From contig CAYGYG010000003.1 in the NCBI GenBank assembly GCA_964354155.1, positions 76,756 to 140,755 of the forward strand: a stretch of 64,000 nucleotides of DNA, given 5' to 3'. This DNA is from CAYGYG01 sp964354155. Lineage in GTDB: Bacteria > Hydrothermota > Tepidihabitantia > SM23-42 > CAYGYG01. Both the position numbers and the translations under genes were made by a program. Of the stretch, positions 50,099 through 59,015 are shown in pieces. A model generated the notes under the pieces. It made no database searches and was not told the origin of the DNA. It was given only the letters and a program-made list of their open reading frames with translations. Every line of letters begins with the position of its first letter. Positions within the stretch are counted from its first letter, which is position 1.

Positions 50099-52324
50099 TC
50101 AGAATGAGATATGCTGGTCTTTCTTGCCGGTTTCGGTTTTGGTCTTTCCTTCGCCCTTGTCTTTGGCGGATGCCGTCTCTTTGAGGCGGGCGATGAATAT
50201 CTTTAGTTTCTCGAGTTCCTTGTTTTTCTCGGTGATTTCCTTGTCGAGCGCCGCCTTACGGGTCGCATTCTCTCTCAACGCCTTGTCCGATTCGGCTTTC
50301 TCGGCTTTGAAACTCTGCAGTTCCTCGCGCGCCGCATCGACTCTCTCAAAGTCACCGGCGAGGGCTTTCTTCTTCTTCTCCAGGGTGTCAAGCTGACTGT
50401 TGAGCTCGATGATCTCCTCGCGGCGCTGGTCGACCTTGGTCAGCAGGTTTCGTTCCAGGGCTTGGGTCTTCTCAATCTTGCCCTCAAGTTCCGAGCGCTG
50501 CACCTGGAGGTCGCTGACTTCATCACCCAGCTTAGTCTTGGTCTTTTTGATGTCCTCGACATCCTTGAGATACTTCTGCTTGTCGTCGAGCAATTGCTGC
50601 GTCTCTTTACGCAATTCGCCGGACGCGGTTTCCTCTTCTTTCTTTAGGTACTGAAGGCGCCCTTCGAGATTGTCGATTTTGGCTTGGCGTTCCTTGAGCA
50701 ATCCGTCAAGCAGGGTCTGTTCTCGGCGCTTGGCGTCAACGATACCCTTAATCTTCTCGAGGTCAGAGCGACATTCTTCATGCTCGCGCCGCATCCGGGG
50801 TAGTTCCATCTCTCCCTTTCTGAGTTCGGCCGCCCCCGCCGCGAGCTTCTTCTCATCATCTTTGAATCTGGCAACCGTCTTGGTCAGGGCGGCTTCTTCG
50901 GCGGTCAGCTTGTCAACCGATGCCTGGGCTTTCTCAAGAGCGGCGTGCTTTACGCCAAGTTGCTTTTCCAGCGCCTCGGACTCCTTAGCTTTGGCGGCGA
51001 CTTCGGGTTCCAGGACCGCAAGTTGATTCTCCAGCTTCGGGAGTTCCTTCTCCAGCGTTACCATTTCGTTACGTGCCTTGTCCAGCTTGGCCTGGATGGG
51101 GGTCAATTCTTTGGTTGCGGCGTCAAGGGCCTCGTTCTTCTGCTCATACTGCTGTGCCACTTCGATCAGTTCGGCGGCGCGGTCCTTGAGCTTCTTGCTC
51201 AATTCTTCTTCCTTTCCGGCACCGACCTCCAGGGCGTGCTTGAAGTCCTCGACCTTGGCTCGCTTTTCGTCGTACTCATCGCGCATCTGTGCCAACTGGT
51301 TTTCGAGCTGGGCGGCCTCTTTTTTCATTTCCGCGACTCTGGGGGTCAGGTTCTTTTCCTCCTTGCTGAGGGTGTTGATCTCGAAGTCGAGCTTGTCCAG
51401 TTCCTTCTGAGTCTTGGCGAGGGCCGCTTCGGTCTTATCCTGTTCCTTCTTCAAAGCCTTGATGGTTTTTTCCTTATCCGCCAGCTCCTCTCTGACCGGG
51501 GCGAGCTTTTCCGAGTATTCCTTGTACTGCTCCTCGACGTCCTTCAGTTCAAGATCATAACCGCTTATTTTGGAGACCAGGTCGGCCTCCTCGGCGCGCA
51601 GCTCTTTGATGTGCTTGACGATTTCGCCCTTTTCCTCATTGAGACTGTCGAGCTCAGCCCTTGTATTCGCTTCATCGTCGGCCAGTTTTCCAGTCTTCTC
51701 GGTGACTTCCTGGTTCTTTTTCCTCAGGGCGGCAAGGTCTTTTTCGAGCGCGGCCTTATCTTTCTCGCGTTCTTTTACCTCCTTGACCAGCTCGTCTCGG
51801 TAGTCTTCGGCTTCGGCGATACTCTGGAGCAGTTTCTTGTGTTCAGCCCGGCCTTCGTCAAGTTTCCGGGCCAGATCCTTTTCTTGGGTACGCAGATTGG
51901 GAAGTCTCTCTTCCAGTTCTTCGGCTTCTTTGCGCAGTTTGGGCAGTTTCTTATTGAGCTCGTCAAGCTCGCGGCTCGTCTCCTCGCGCAAGCTGGCCAT
52001 GGTATCGACCTTCTCGGAGAGGCTGTCTTTTTGCTCCTCAAGTTTGGCGATTTCATTCTTGAGGGATTGAGCGTCTTTGGTCAGCTGGTCGACTTCCTTG
52101 GTGGTCGTCTTGGTTTCTTGTCCGAGGGTCTTCTCGGCATGTTTCAGTTCGCCGGTCTTCTTGACCAGCGCCTCATGGGCGGTCTTCAGTTCGGCAACCT
52201 GCTCTTCGAGGGACTGTCTTTCCTTCTTGACCTCAGTGAGCTTGGCTTCACTGACTTCGATTTCTCTGAGGATTTCTTCTAATTCGTGCAGTAAACCGCT
52301 ATCTTCTTCTGCCTTCTGGGCCAC
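50099..52324 (-). CDS. Long coiled-coil protein, SMC-like but without ATPase
   Basis: 741 residues from GTG 52324 with GGAG upstream. Almost the entire chain is Glu/Lys/Leu-rich heptad repeat, with no signal peptide, membrane helix or Walker motif, so it is a rod rather than an SMC ATPase. Short breaks occur near GVKHAALEKA-like segments and the C-terminus (KGEGKTKTETGKKDQHISF) is unstructured. Possible roles are cytoskeletal or scaffold; I do not recognise a named family. It follows tRNA-Met by 22 bases on the same strand and probably shares its promoter. Confidence 0.78.
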   Translation of the reverse strand: MAQKAEEDSGLLHELEEILREIEVSEAKLTEVKKERQSLEEQVAELKTAHEALVKKTGELKHAEKTLGQETKTTTKEVDQLTKDAQSLKNEIAKLEEQKDSLSEKVDTMASLREETSRELDELNKKLPKLRKEAEELEERLPNLRTQEKDLARKLDEGRAEHKKLLQSIAEAEDYRDELVKEVKEREKDKAALEKDLAALRKKNQEVTEKTGKLADDEANTRAELDSLNEEKGEIVKHIKELRAEEADLVSKISGYDLELKDVEEQYKEYSEKLAPVREELADKEKTIKALKKEQDKTEAALAKTQKELDKLDFEINTLSKEEKNLTPRVAEMKKEAAQLENQLAQMRDEYDEKRAKVEDFKHALEVGAGKEEELSKKLKDRAAELIEVAQQYEQKNEALDAATKELTPIQAKLDKARNEMVTLEKELPKLENQLAVLEPEVAAKAKESEALEKQLGVKHAALEKAQASVDKLTAEEAALTKTVARFKDDEKKLAAGAAELRKGEMELPRMRREHEECRSDLEKIKGIVDAKRREQTLLDGLLKERQAKIDNLEGRLQYLKKEEETASGELRKETQQLLDDKQKYLKDVEDIKKTKTKLGDEVSDLQVQRSELEGKIEKTQALERNLLTKVDQRREEIIELNSQLDTLEKKKKALAGDFERVDAAREELQSFKAEKAESDKALRENATRKAALDKEITEKNKELEKLKIFIARLKETASAKDKGEGKTKTETGKKDQHISF

Positions 52325-52346
52325 GCTTTGCTCCGTTGAGGGTGAC

Positions 52347-52419
52347 TGGCGGCGAAGGGAGTTGAACCCCTGACACAGAGATTATGATTCTCCTGCTCTG
52401 CCAACTGAGCTACGCCGCC
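52347..52419 (-). tRNA. tRNA-Met (CAT anticodon), elongator type
   Basis: 73-base cloverleaf: acceptor GGCGGCG/CGCCGCC with a paired first base (so not an initiator), D arm GCTC/GAGC, anticodon stem GGAGA/TCTCT around ATCATAA (anticodon CAT), T arm AGGGG/CCCTT with TTCAACT. Discriminator A and no encoded CCA. A tRNA-Ile with lysidine at position 34 is possible but the GGCGGCGTAGCTCAG start favours elongator Met. Confidence 0.92.
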
Positions 52420-52428
52420 GCATCGTCC

Positions 52429-52456
52429 ATTATAGATAACTTTGGGATGGTGTCAA
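52429..52456 (-). promoter_or_regulatory. Promoter for tRNA-Met and the coiled-coil gene
   Basis: TTGACA (52451-52456) and TATAAT (52429-52434), 16-bp spacer, the -10 ending nine bases before the mature tRNA. Confidence 0.8.
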
Positions 52457-52625
52457 CAGCAAAAAACCGCCCGTCCTCACCATCAAGTAATCCGCGATTT
52501 CTATTGTTGACTTTCCGGCGGCTTTGGCTATACTCGCTCAACTCCCCCTCCCGGTCGCGGCCTTCGGGCTGCGGCCGGGTTGGTTTTTCTGGGCGGACGA
52601 AAGCATCGCTTGGCCGGCTTGGGAC

Positions 52626-52653
52626 TTGACAGCCGGTCAAATCGGATTATATT
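52626..52653 (+). promoter_or_regulatory. Promoter for glmM-glmS
   Basis: TTGACA (52626-52631) and TATATT (52648-52653), 16-bp spacer, eight bases before ATG 52662. Confidence 0.7.
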
Positions 52654-52661
52654 AGGCGCGT

Positions 52662-53998
52662 ATGGGCTTACTCCTCTTCAGCGTCTCCGGTCTGAGGGGT
52701 ATTGTCGGTCCAGATCTTACTCCCGAAGTTATCACTGTGTATGCCGCGGCGTTTGGTGCCTACCTGCAAGGCGGTAAAGTCGTTGTTGGCCGGGATACGC
52801 GACGGTCGGGTGAAATGGTAAAACATGCTGTTTTGGCGGGACTTCTCTCGGCCGGCTGCGAGATTCTGGATGTCGGAGTCGTACCAACGCCAACTGTGAA
52901 TCTGATCGTCCGCGAGCAGGCAGCCAGTGGCGGGGTCGTGATTACCGCAAGCCACAACCCCATTGAATGGAATGCGCTCAAATTCATAAACCGCGCGGGG
53001 TTATTTCTGGACTCAGAGGAATTCGAGGACTTTGATGCGGCCGTCAAACAAGGCGGACACCGGCGCGTGCCCTGGAACGAGATCAAGCAGGTTAGTGGCG
53101 TTGATAACGCGATTGACTGCCACATTGAGAGGATCATCCAATCAGGTCTGGTCGGCCGGAGATTAGCGAAGCTCAGCATCGGCGTCGACGCGGTAAACGG
53201 CGCCGGTTCAGTTGCTTTGCCCAAGCTGCTTGACGCGATGGGCATGAAAGTCAGCGCTATCCACTGCACGCCGGACGGCGATTTCCCCAGACCGCCCGAA
53301 CCGATTCAAGAAAACCTCGCCGCTTTGCAGCAATTGGTTGTTCGGGAGAAACTTGACCTCGGTTTTGCCGTTGACCCGGATTGTGATCGTCTGGCGATCG
53401 TTGACGACCAGGGCACCGCGATCGGCGAAGAGAAAACTCTGGTGCTGGCCGCCCGACATATTCTGTCGATGAATAAAGGCCCGGTGGTGACCAACCTTTC
53501 GACCACGCGACTGATTGACGACTTGGCGCGGGAATACGGGGTCCCGGTCCATCGGACCAAAGTCGGCGAAGCCAACGTCGTCAGCAAGATGCGTGAGGTC
53601 GGCGCGGTGATTGGCGGCGAGGGCAACGGCGGGGTCATCCTGCCCGACATCAATTTCACCCGTGATGCGCTGGTCGGTGCCGCCTTAGTCATGAGTCTGC
53701 TCCATCAGGAGAAGAAGAAGCTGTCTTTGATTTGCCGCGCCATGCCGGCATATTGCATGGTGAAGAAGAAGGTTTTCGTGCCGAACTGGCCGGAGAAGCG
53801 CGAAGGAATAATGAAGTGCGTCGCCGAGCACGCCGCGCTCCGGGACGCGACCATGGACTTGACCGACGGCTTCAAGTTTACGGGCCCGGATATCTGGATT
53901 CACATCCGGGCATCCCAGACCGAGCCGGTCGTGCGCATTGTCAGCGAGGGCGTTGAGGAAGTCAAGGTCAAGAAGCTGGTCAAGGAGGTCGAAGCGAT

Positions 53999-54011
<13 letters not shown>
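52662..54011 (+). CDS. glmM: Phosphoglucosamine mutase / phosphohexomutase
   Basis: 449 residues of the alpha-D-phosphohexomutase superfamily. Order: FSVSGLRGIVG, the phosphoserine loop TASHNP (Ser97), the metal loop DPDCDRLA (about 238-245), sugar-binding GEGNGGVILP and the phosphate-binding RASQTEPVVRI at the end. It interconverts GlcN-6-P and GlcN-1-P toward UDP-GlcNAc; the overlap with glmS supports this over phosphomannomutase. Sugar loop GEGNGG is the archaeal-type GlmM/PMM form. Leaderless start at ATG 52662. Confidence 0.88.
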
Positions 54012-55825
<1,814 letters not shown>

Positions 55826-55941
55826 TGCCGACAATACCTCTTGGTCGGCCCTCAAACGGACGATAGCGGCGGTGCGAACGCAAGCCTGAGATGACATCAC
55901 CGGGGTGGGCGCAAGCACGGTTTGCCGCTTTCGATCCGCGC

Positions 55942-55957
55942 CGGACATCGATGTCCG
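55942..55957. repeat. 16-bp palindrome upstream of galT
   Basis: CGGACATCGATGTCCG, a perfect palindrome 27 bases before the galT start. Similar GCGACATCAATGTCGC lies near 25421. It may be an operator or a piece of dispersed repeat. Confidence 0.45.
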
Positions 55958-55984
55958 ACCGAAGAAATCCTCGAAAGGAGTCCT

Positions 55985-56998
55985 ATGTCAGAAGTTAGAC
56001 GAGATATCGTGACGGATACCTGGGTCATTGTCGAGACCGATAACGGTCAAGCCTTTACGCGCACTCCTGAAGAACCGGTGCCGGTCGAAGATAATTGTCC
56101 TTTTTGTGATGGTCAGGAGCATCAGACCCCCAAGGAAATCTACGCGGTGCGGGGGGATTCCGCACCCAACACTCCGGGCTGGCGCGTTCGGGTGGTTCCG
56201 AATAAGGACTTGATTCTCCGCATCGAGGGTGATCTCACCCGTACCGGGGTCGGCGTTTACGACAAGGTGAACGGCATCGGGGCGAGCGAAGTGATTATCG
56301 AGACCCCAACCCATACCGCGAAGTTCTTCGAGCTTGACGAGGACCAGATTGCGCTCGTGCTCAAGACCTACGGCCAACGGATTGCCGATCTGCATAAGGA
56401 CTTAAGATTCCGCTATGTGCTGATCTACAAGAACCACGGCCGGCTGGCCGGTGCGTCAACGATTTCCCATCTTCATTCCGAGGCGATTGCCTTACCGGCA
56501 ACCCCGATTCGGATGAAGCAGAAACTCAATGGTGCCCGAGAGTATTATGAGTACAAGGAGCGGTGCATTTTCTGTGACATCATTCAGCAGGAAGTTGAGA
56601 CCGAAGAGCGCCTGGTCTACCGTGATGCTCATTTCATCGTGATCGCCCCCTACGCCTCGCGTTTCCCTTTTGAACTTTCGGTCTTCCCGCTCAAGCATTC
56701 CCACGCGTACACCGACATGAGCGAAGAGGCCGGCCGGAGCTTGGCCCGGGTGCTGGGCAAGGTGACCCGGGTTCTCTTCAACGAGCTCAAGAACCCGCCC
56801 TACAATTTTATCCTGCATAACTCGCCCAACCTGTTGCCGCACAAGGACTACTGGAAAACGATCAAGGATGACTTCCATTGGCACATCGAAATAATTCCCA
56901 GAATCCAACGGACGAGCGGTTTTGAATGGGGTACGGGTTTTCACATCAATCGGGTGGCCCCCGAGGCGGTCGCGCGGCGTCTCCGTGAGCTGCTATGA
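55985..56998 (+). CDS. galT: Galactose-1-phosphate uridylyltransferase family protein
   Basis: 337 residues from ATG 55985, four bases after AAAGGAG; the longer frame to 55922 has no site. HIT-superfamily GalT: zinc CPFC (38-41), NHGRLAGASTISHLHSE with the nucleophile His164, a second Cys pair CIFC, and FHWHIEIIPRI near the end. GalT exchanges UMP between UDP-glucose and galactose-1-P. The usual HPHxQ reads HLHSE here, replacing the Gln that stabilises the intermediate, so it may be an ADP-glucose phosphorylase-like or other variant. First gene of galT-HAD-archease. Confidence 0.82.
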   Translation: MSEVRRDIVTDTWVIVETDNGQAFTRTPEEPVPVEDNCPFCDGQEHQTPKEIYAVRGDSAPNTPGWRVRVVPNKDLILRIEGDLTRTGVGVYDKVNGIGASEVIIETPTHTAKFFELDEDQIALVLKTYGQRIADLHKDLRFRYVLIYKNHGRLAGASTISHLHSEAIALPATPIRMKQKLNGAREYYEYKERCIFCDIIQQEVETEERLVYRDAHFIVIAPYASRFPFELSVFPLKHSHAYTDMSEEAGRSLARVLGKVTRVLFNELKNPPYNFILHNSPNLLPHKDYWKTIKDDFHWHIEIIPRIQRTSGFEWGTGFHINRVAPEAVARRLRELL

Positions 56999-57678
56999 TC
57001 AAGGGCGTTGTTTTCGACCTGGATAACACACTGGTCGATTTCGTGCGGATGAAGGATGCCGCGGTCGAGGCCGCGGTTGACGCGATGATCGATGCCGGTC
57101 TCAAGATGGACAAGGGAATCGCCAAGGGGAAGATCTTTGCGGTCTACAAAGAGGAAGGGATCGAGTTTCAACAGGTGTTTGACAAATTCCTCAATAACGA
57201 ATTAGGCGTAATCGATTACAAGATACATGCCGCCGGCATCATCGGCTACCGGAAGTCACGCGAAGCGAATCTTGTCCTCTATCCTCACGTCAACCTGGCG
57301 ATGACTCAACTGCTCAAGAGAGGGCTGAAACTGGCCGTGGTCTCGGATGCACCGCGTCCGCAGGCCTGGCTCAGGTTGTGCCAGCTCAATTTGCACCATG
57401 TCTTCGATGCGGTGGTAACCTATGATGACACCGGCCAGAGGAAGCCCGACCCGGCGCCGTTTCAGAAGGCGCTGGCTTTGATGGAGCTCGAGCCCGGGGA
57501 GGTCATAATGGTGGGGGATTGGGCCGAACGGGACATCATCGGCGCCAAAACATTGGGCATGAAAACGGTCTTTGCGCGGTACGGAGATACTTTCGGAACC
57601 GTCAACGCCGGGGCCGACTATGAGATCAATGATCTGTTGGACTTAGTGCCGATTGTGGACCAGCTGCGGCGACCCTGA
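56995..57678 (+). CDS. HAD-family hydrolase
   Basis: 227 residues, ATGA overlap with galT. HAD motifs: FDLDNTLVDF (nucleophile Asp8 and acid Asp10), a Ser in AVVSDAPRP (motif II), Lys in TGQRKPDPAPF (motif III) and MVGDWAERDIIGAK (motif IV Asp pair). The helical cap (residues 18-90) places it in subfamily I, near phosphoglycolate or N-acylneuraminate phosphatases. The coupling with galT suggests a sugar-phosphate substrate (inference). Confidence 0.88.
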   Translation: MIKGVVFDLDNTLVDFVRMKDAAVEAAVDAMIDAGLKMDKGIAKGKIFAVYKEEGIEFQQVFDKFLNNELGVIDYKIHAAGIIGYRKSREANLVLYPHVNLAMTQLLKRGLKLAVVSDAPRPQAWLRLCQLNLHHVFDAVVTYDDTGQRKPDPAPFQKALALMELEPGEVIMVGDWAERDIIGAKTLGMKTVFARYGDTFGTVNAGADYEINDLLDLVPIVDQLRRP

Positions 57679-57690
57679 AGAAGCTTTGTC

Positions 57691-58113
57691 ATGTCGCCCT
57701 ACACCTACATTGATCACACGGCCGACCTGGGAATCAGGGTGTCCGGCCGCAACCGGTCGGAGCTTTTCAAGAACGCATCCGGGGCGATTTTCGAAACAAT
57801 GCTGGTCATCGGTGAAACAAAGACCCTGAAGACGGTCGAACGATCTTTTGACTTGAAGAGCAGTTCGCTCCCTGAACTGCTCGTGGAATGGCTACGCGAA
57901 CTGCTTTTTCTTTTCTACACCAAACAGATGGTGCCGTACAAGATAAACATCACATTCCGGGGCAGCCGGCGACTGACAGCGAAAGTCGCGTTTTTAAAAC
58001 TTCAACAGGGATTCTTCAGGGTCAAAATGGAAGTGAAGAACGTTACCTATCACAATCTCAAAGTTCGCACCACCAAGACCGGCTGCACCGCCACGATAAT
58101 CTTCGACGTTTAG
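57691..58113 (+). CDS. Archease
   Basis: 140 residues. Family motifs: YTYIDHTADLGIRVSGRN at the start (with the metal-binding Asp of HTADLGI), LPELLVEWLRELLFLFYTK in the centre and VKNVTYHNLKV-TTKTG near the end, before the final hydrophobic strand. Archease activates the RNA ligase RtcB in guanylylation. No rtcB is in the window, so a partner must lie elsewhere in the genome. Thirteen bases after the HAD gene; last of the operon. Confidence 0.92.
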   Translation: MSPYTYIDHTADLGIRVSGRNRSELFKNASGAIFETMLVIGETKTLKTVERSFDLKSSSLPELLVEWLRELLFLFYTKQMVPYKINITFRGSRRLTAKVAFLKLQQGFFRVKMEVKNVTYHNLKVRTTKTGCTATIIFDV

Positions 58114-58155
58114 ACCCCCGTCAGTTCGCACTGAATCCAACGCTGCAGATAGTCC

Positions 58156-58191
58156 GTTTCATTTCATTCACGGCCGTGCGCAAATTGAAAC
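58156..58191. repeat. Dyad-symmetric 36-bp element, left copy
   Basis: GTTTCA-N8-ACGGCCGT-N8-TGAAAC, exactly symmetric. It lies 18 bases past the stop of the PaaX-like gene. The same architecture recurs at 58980-59015. Confidence 0.75.
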
Positions 58192-58209
58192 GACAGTTGG
58201 CCCCCGACG

Positions 58210-58986
58210 TCACCGATGCCGCACGCGGCGGGACACCTGCCGTAAGCAGGCGAGTGCCCGGTTCATGGGCCAATCGGACGGCAGCAGGGCCTTTGGGAGC
58301 TGGGGGTCCTTGCGGAGAATGGCGGCAAGCTGGAATCGAGCCAGTTGGTGGGCGACTTCGAGGGTAAGTGGATCCGCCTTCAAGGGAAGGGATTTCAGCG
58401 CTTCGGTCCAGCGGTCTGCATACTGCCCATACGCGGTACCGATGGCGTCAAGATGTGGCCAGGCGGCGCGGGTGACTTGGTAGGGGATCCGGCCTTTCTC
58501 GAGCCGCGCGTGGAACAGCCAAACATGACCGCTGAGTCCCTGTTCGTCGACCAGCCTGCGGGTGAGCAAAGCGAGATCGTGAGGGGAGATCCAGAGACTC
58601 TGGTGCAGCATGCCGTAGCCCAGCTCGCTCAATCTCCGGCGCAGCAGGTCTCGGTCGCGCCGGCGGCGCTCGGGTATGTCGAATGACAGTAGGCGCCATA
58701 CGCCGTCCCACTTTGGTTTTCGCAGTTTCCTGAGATCGAATTCAGTGGCAACTTCAGCCCGCGCCGGCTGAGTTGACAGCAGAGCCGGTCGGCGGCCGCA
58801 GAGGGTTGTGGCCAGCAGTCCGTCACGGCAACCACGGTGAACGGCAGTGCGAAAACTCTCATACGGGACCGAATAGAAAGGAGACAGTTGTCGCCATAAC
58901 GTGCGGTGTTCGAAGACTATCTCCGGTAGGGCCGAGACAACGAAGATGACCGCTTCCCTTAACCCCGGGAAGAAAGCCTGTTTCAT
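58210..58986 (-). CDS. PaaX-like transcriptional regulator
   Basis: 258 residues. The N-terminal third (LREAVIFVVSALPEIVFEH to about 85) is helical, in the position of the PaaX winged helix. The middle has WDGVWRLLSFDIPERRRRDR followed by LLRRRLSELGYGMLHQSLWIS, the hallmark of the Cas2-like central domain of PaaX regulators. A C-terminal helical domain follows. PaaX represses phenylacetate genes, but none are present here. Two identical-architecture dyad elements bracket the gene, one covering its own start codon, suggesting autoregulation. Fourteen bases after the YfhO-type gene stop on the same strand. Confidence 0.82.
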   Translation of the reverse strand: MKQAFFPGLREAVIFVVSALPEIVFEHRTLWRQLSPFYSVPYESFRTAVHRGCRDGLLATTLCGRRPALLSTQPARAEVATEFDLRKLRKPKWDGVWRLLSFDIPERRRRDRDLLRRRLSELGYGMLHQSLWISPHDLALLTRRLVDEQGLSGHVWLFHARLEKGRIPYQVTRAAWPHLDAIGTAYGQYADRWTEALKSLPLKADPLTLEVAHQLARFQLAAILRKDPQLPKALLPSDWPMNRALACLRQVSRRVRHR

Positions 58987-59015
58987 TTTTCAAACGGCCG
59001 TCACGAGTTTGAAAC
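58980..59015. repeat. Dyad-symmetric 36-bp element, right copy
   Basis: GTTTCA-N8-ACGGCCGT-N8-TGAAAC, same spacing as the left copy. It spans the PaaX-like start codon (58984-58986) and the end of the YfhO-like gene. Outer flanks GCCT/AGGC extend the symmetry to 58976-59019. Confidence 0.75.

Noticed and set aside
50945..52282. 445-codon plus-strand open frame rich in Leu and Phe
   Set aside because: It is the antisense of the coiled-coil gene; its hydrophobic repeats mirror Glu/Lys codons, and no promoter or ribosome site precedes it.
58210..58986. Cas2 of a CRISPR system
   Set aside because: The Cas2-like core is part of a full PaaX-length protein, and there is no cas1 gene or repeat-spacer array anywhere in the window.
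58156..59015. Transposon with terminal inverted repeats
   Set aside because: The two elements are self-symmetric operators in form, there is no transposase, and no target-site duplication is visible; kept as a regulatory pair instead.
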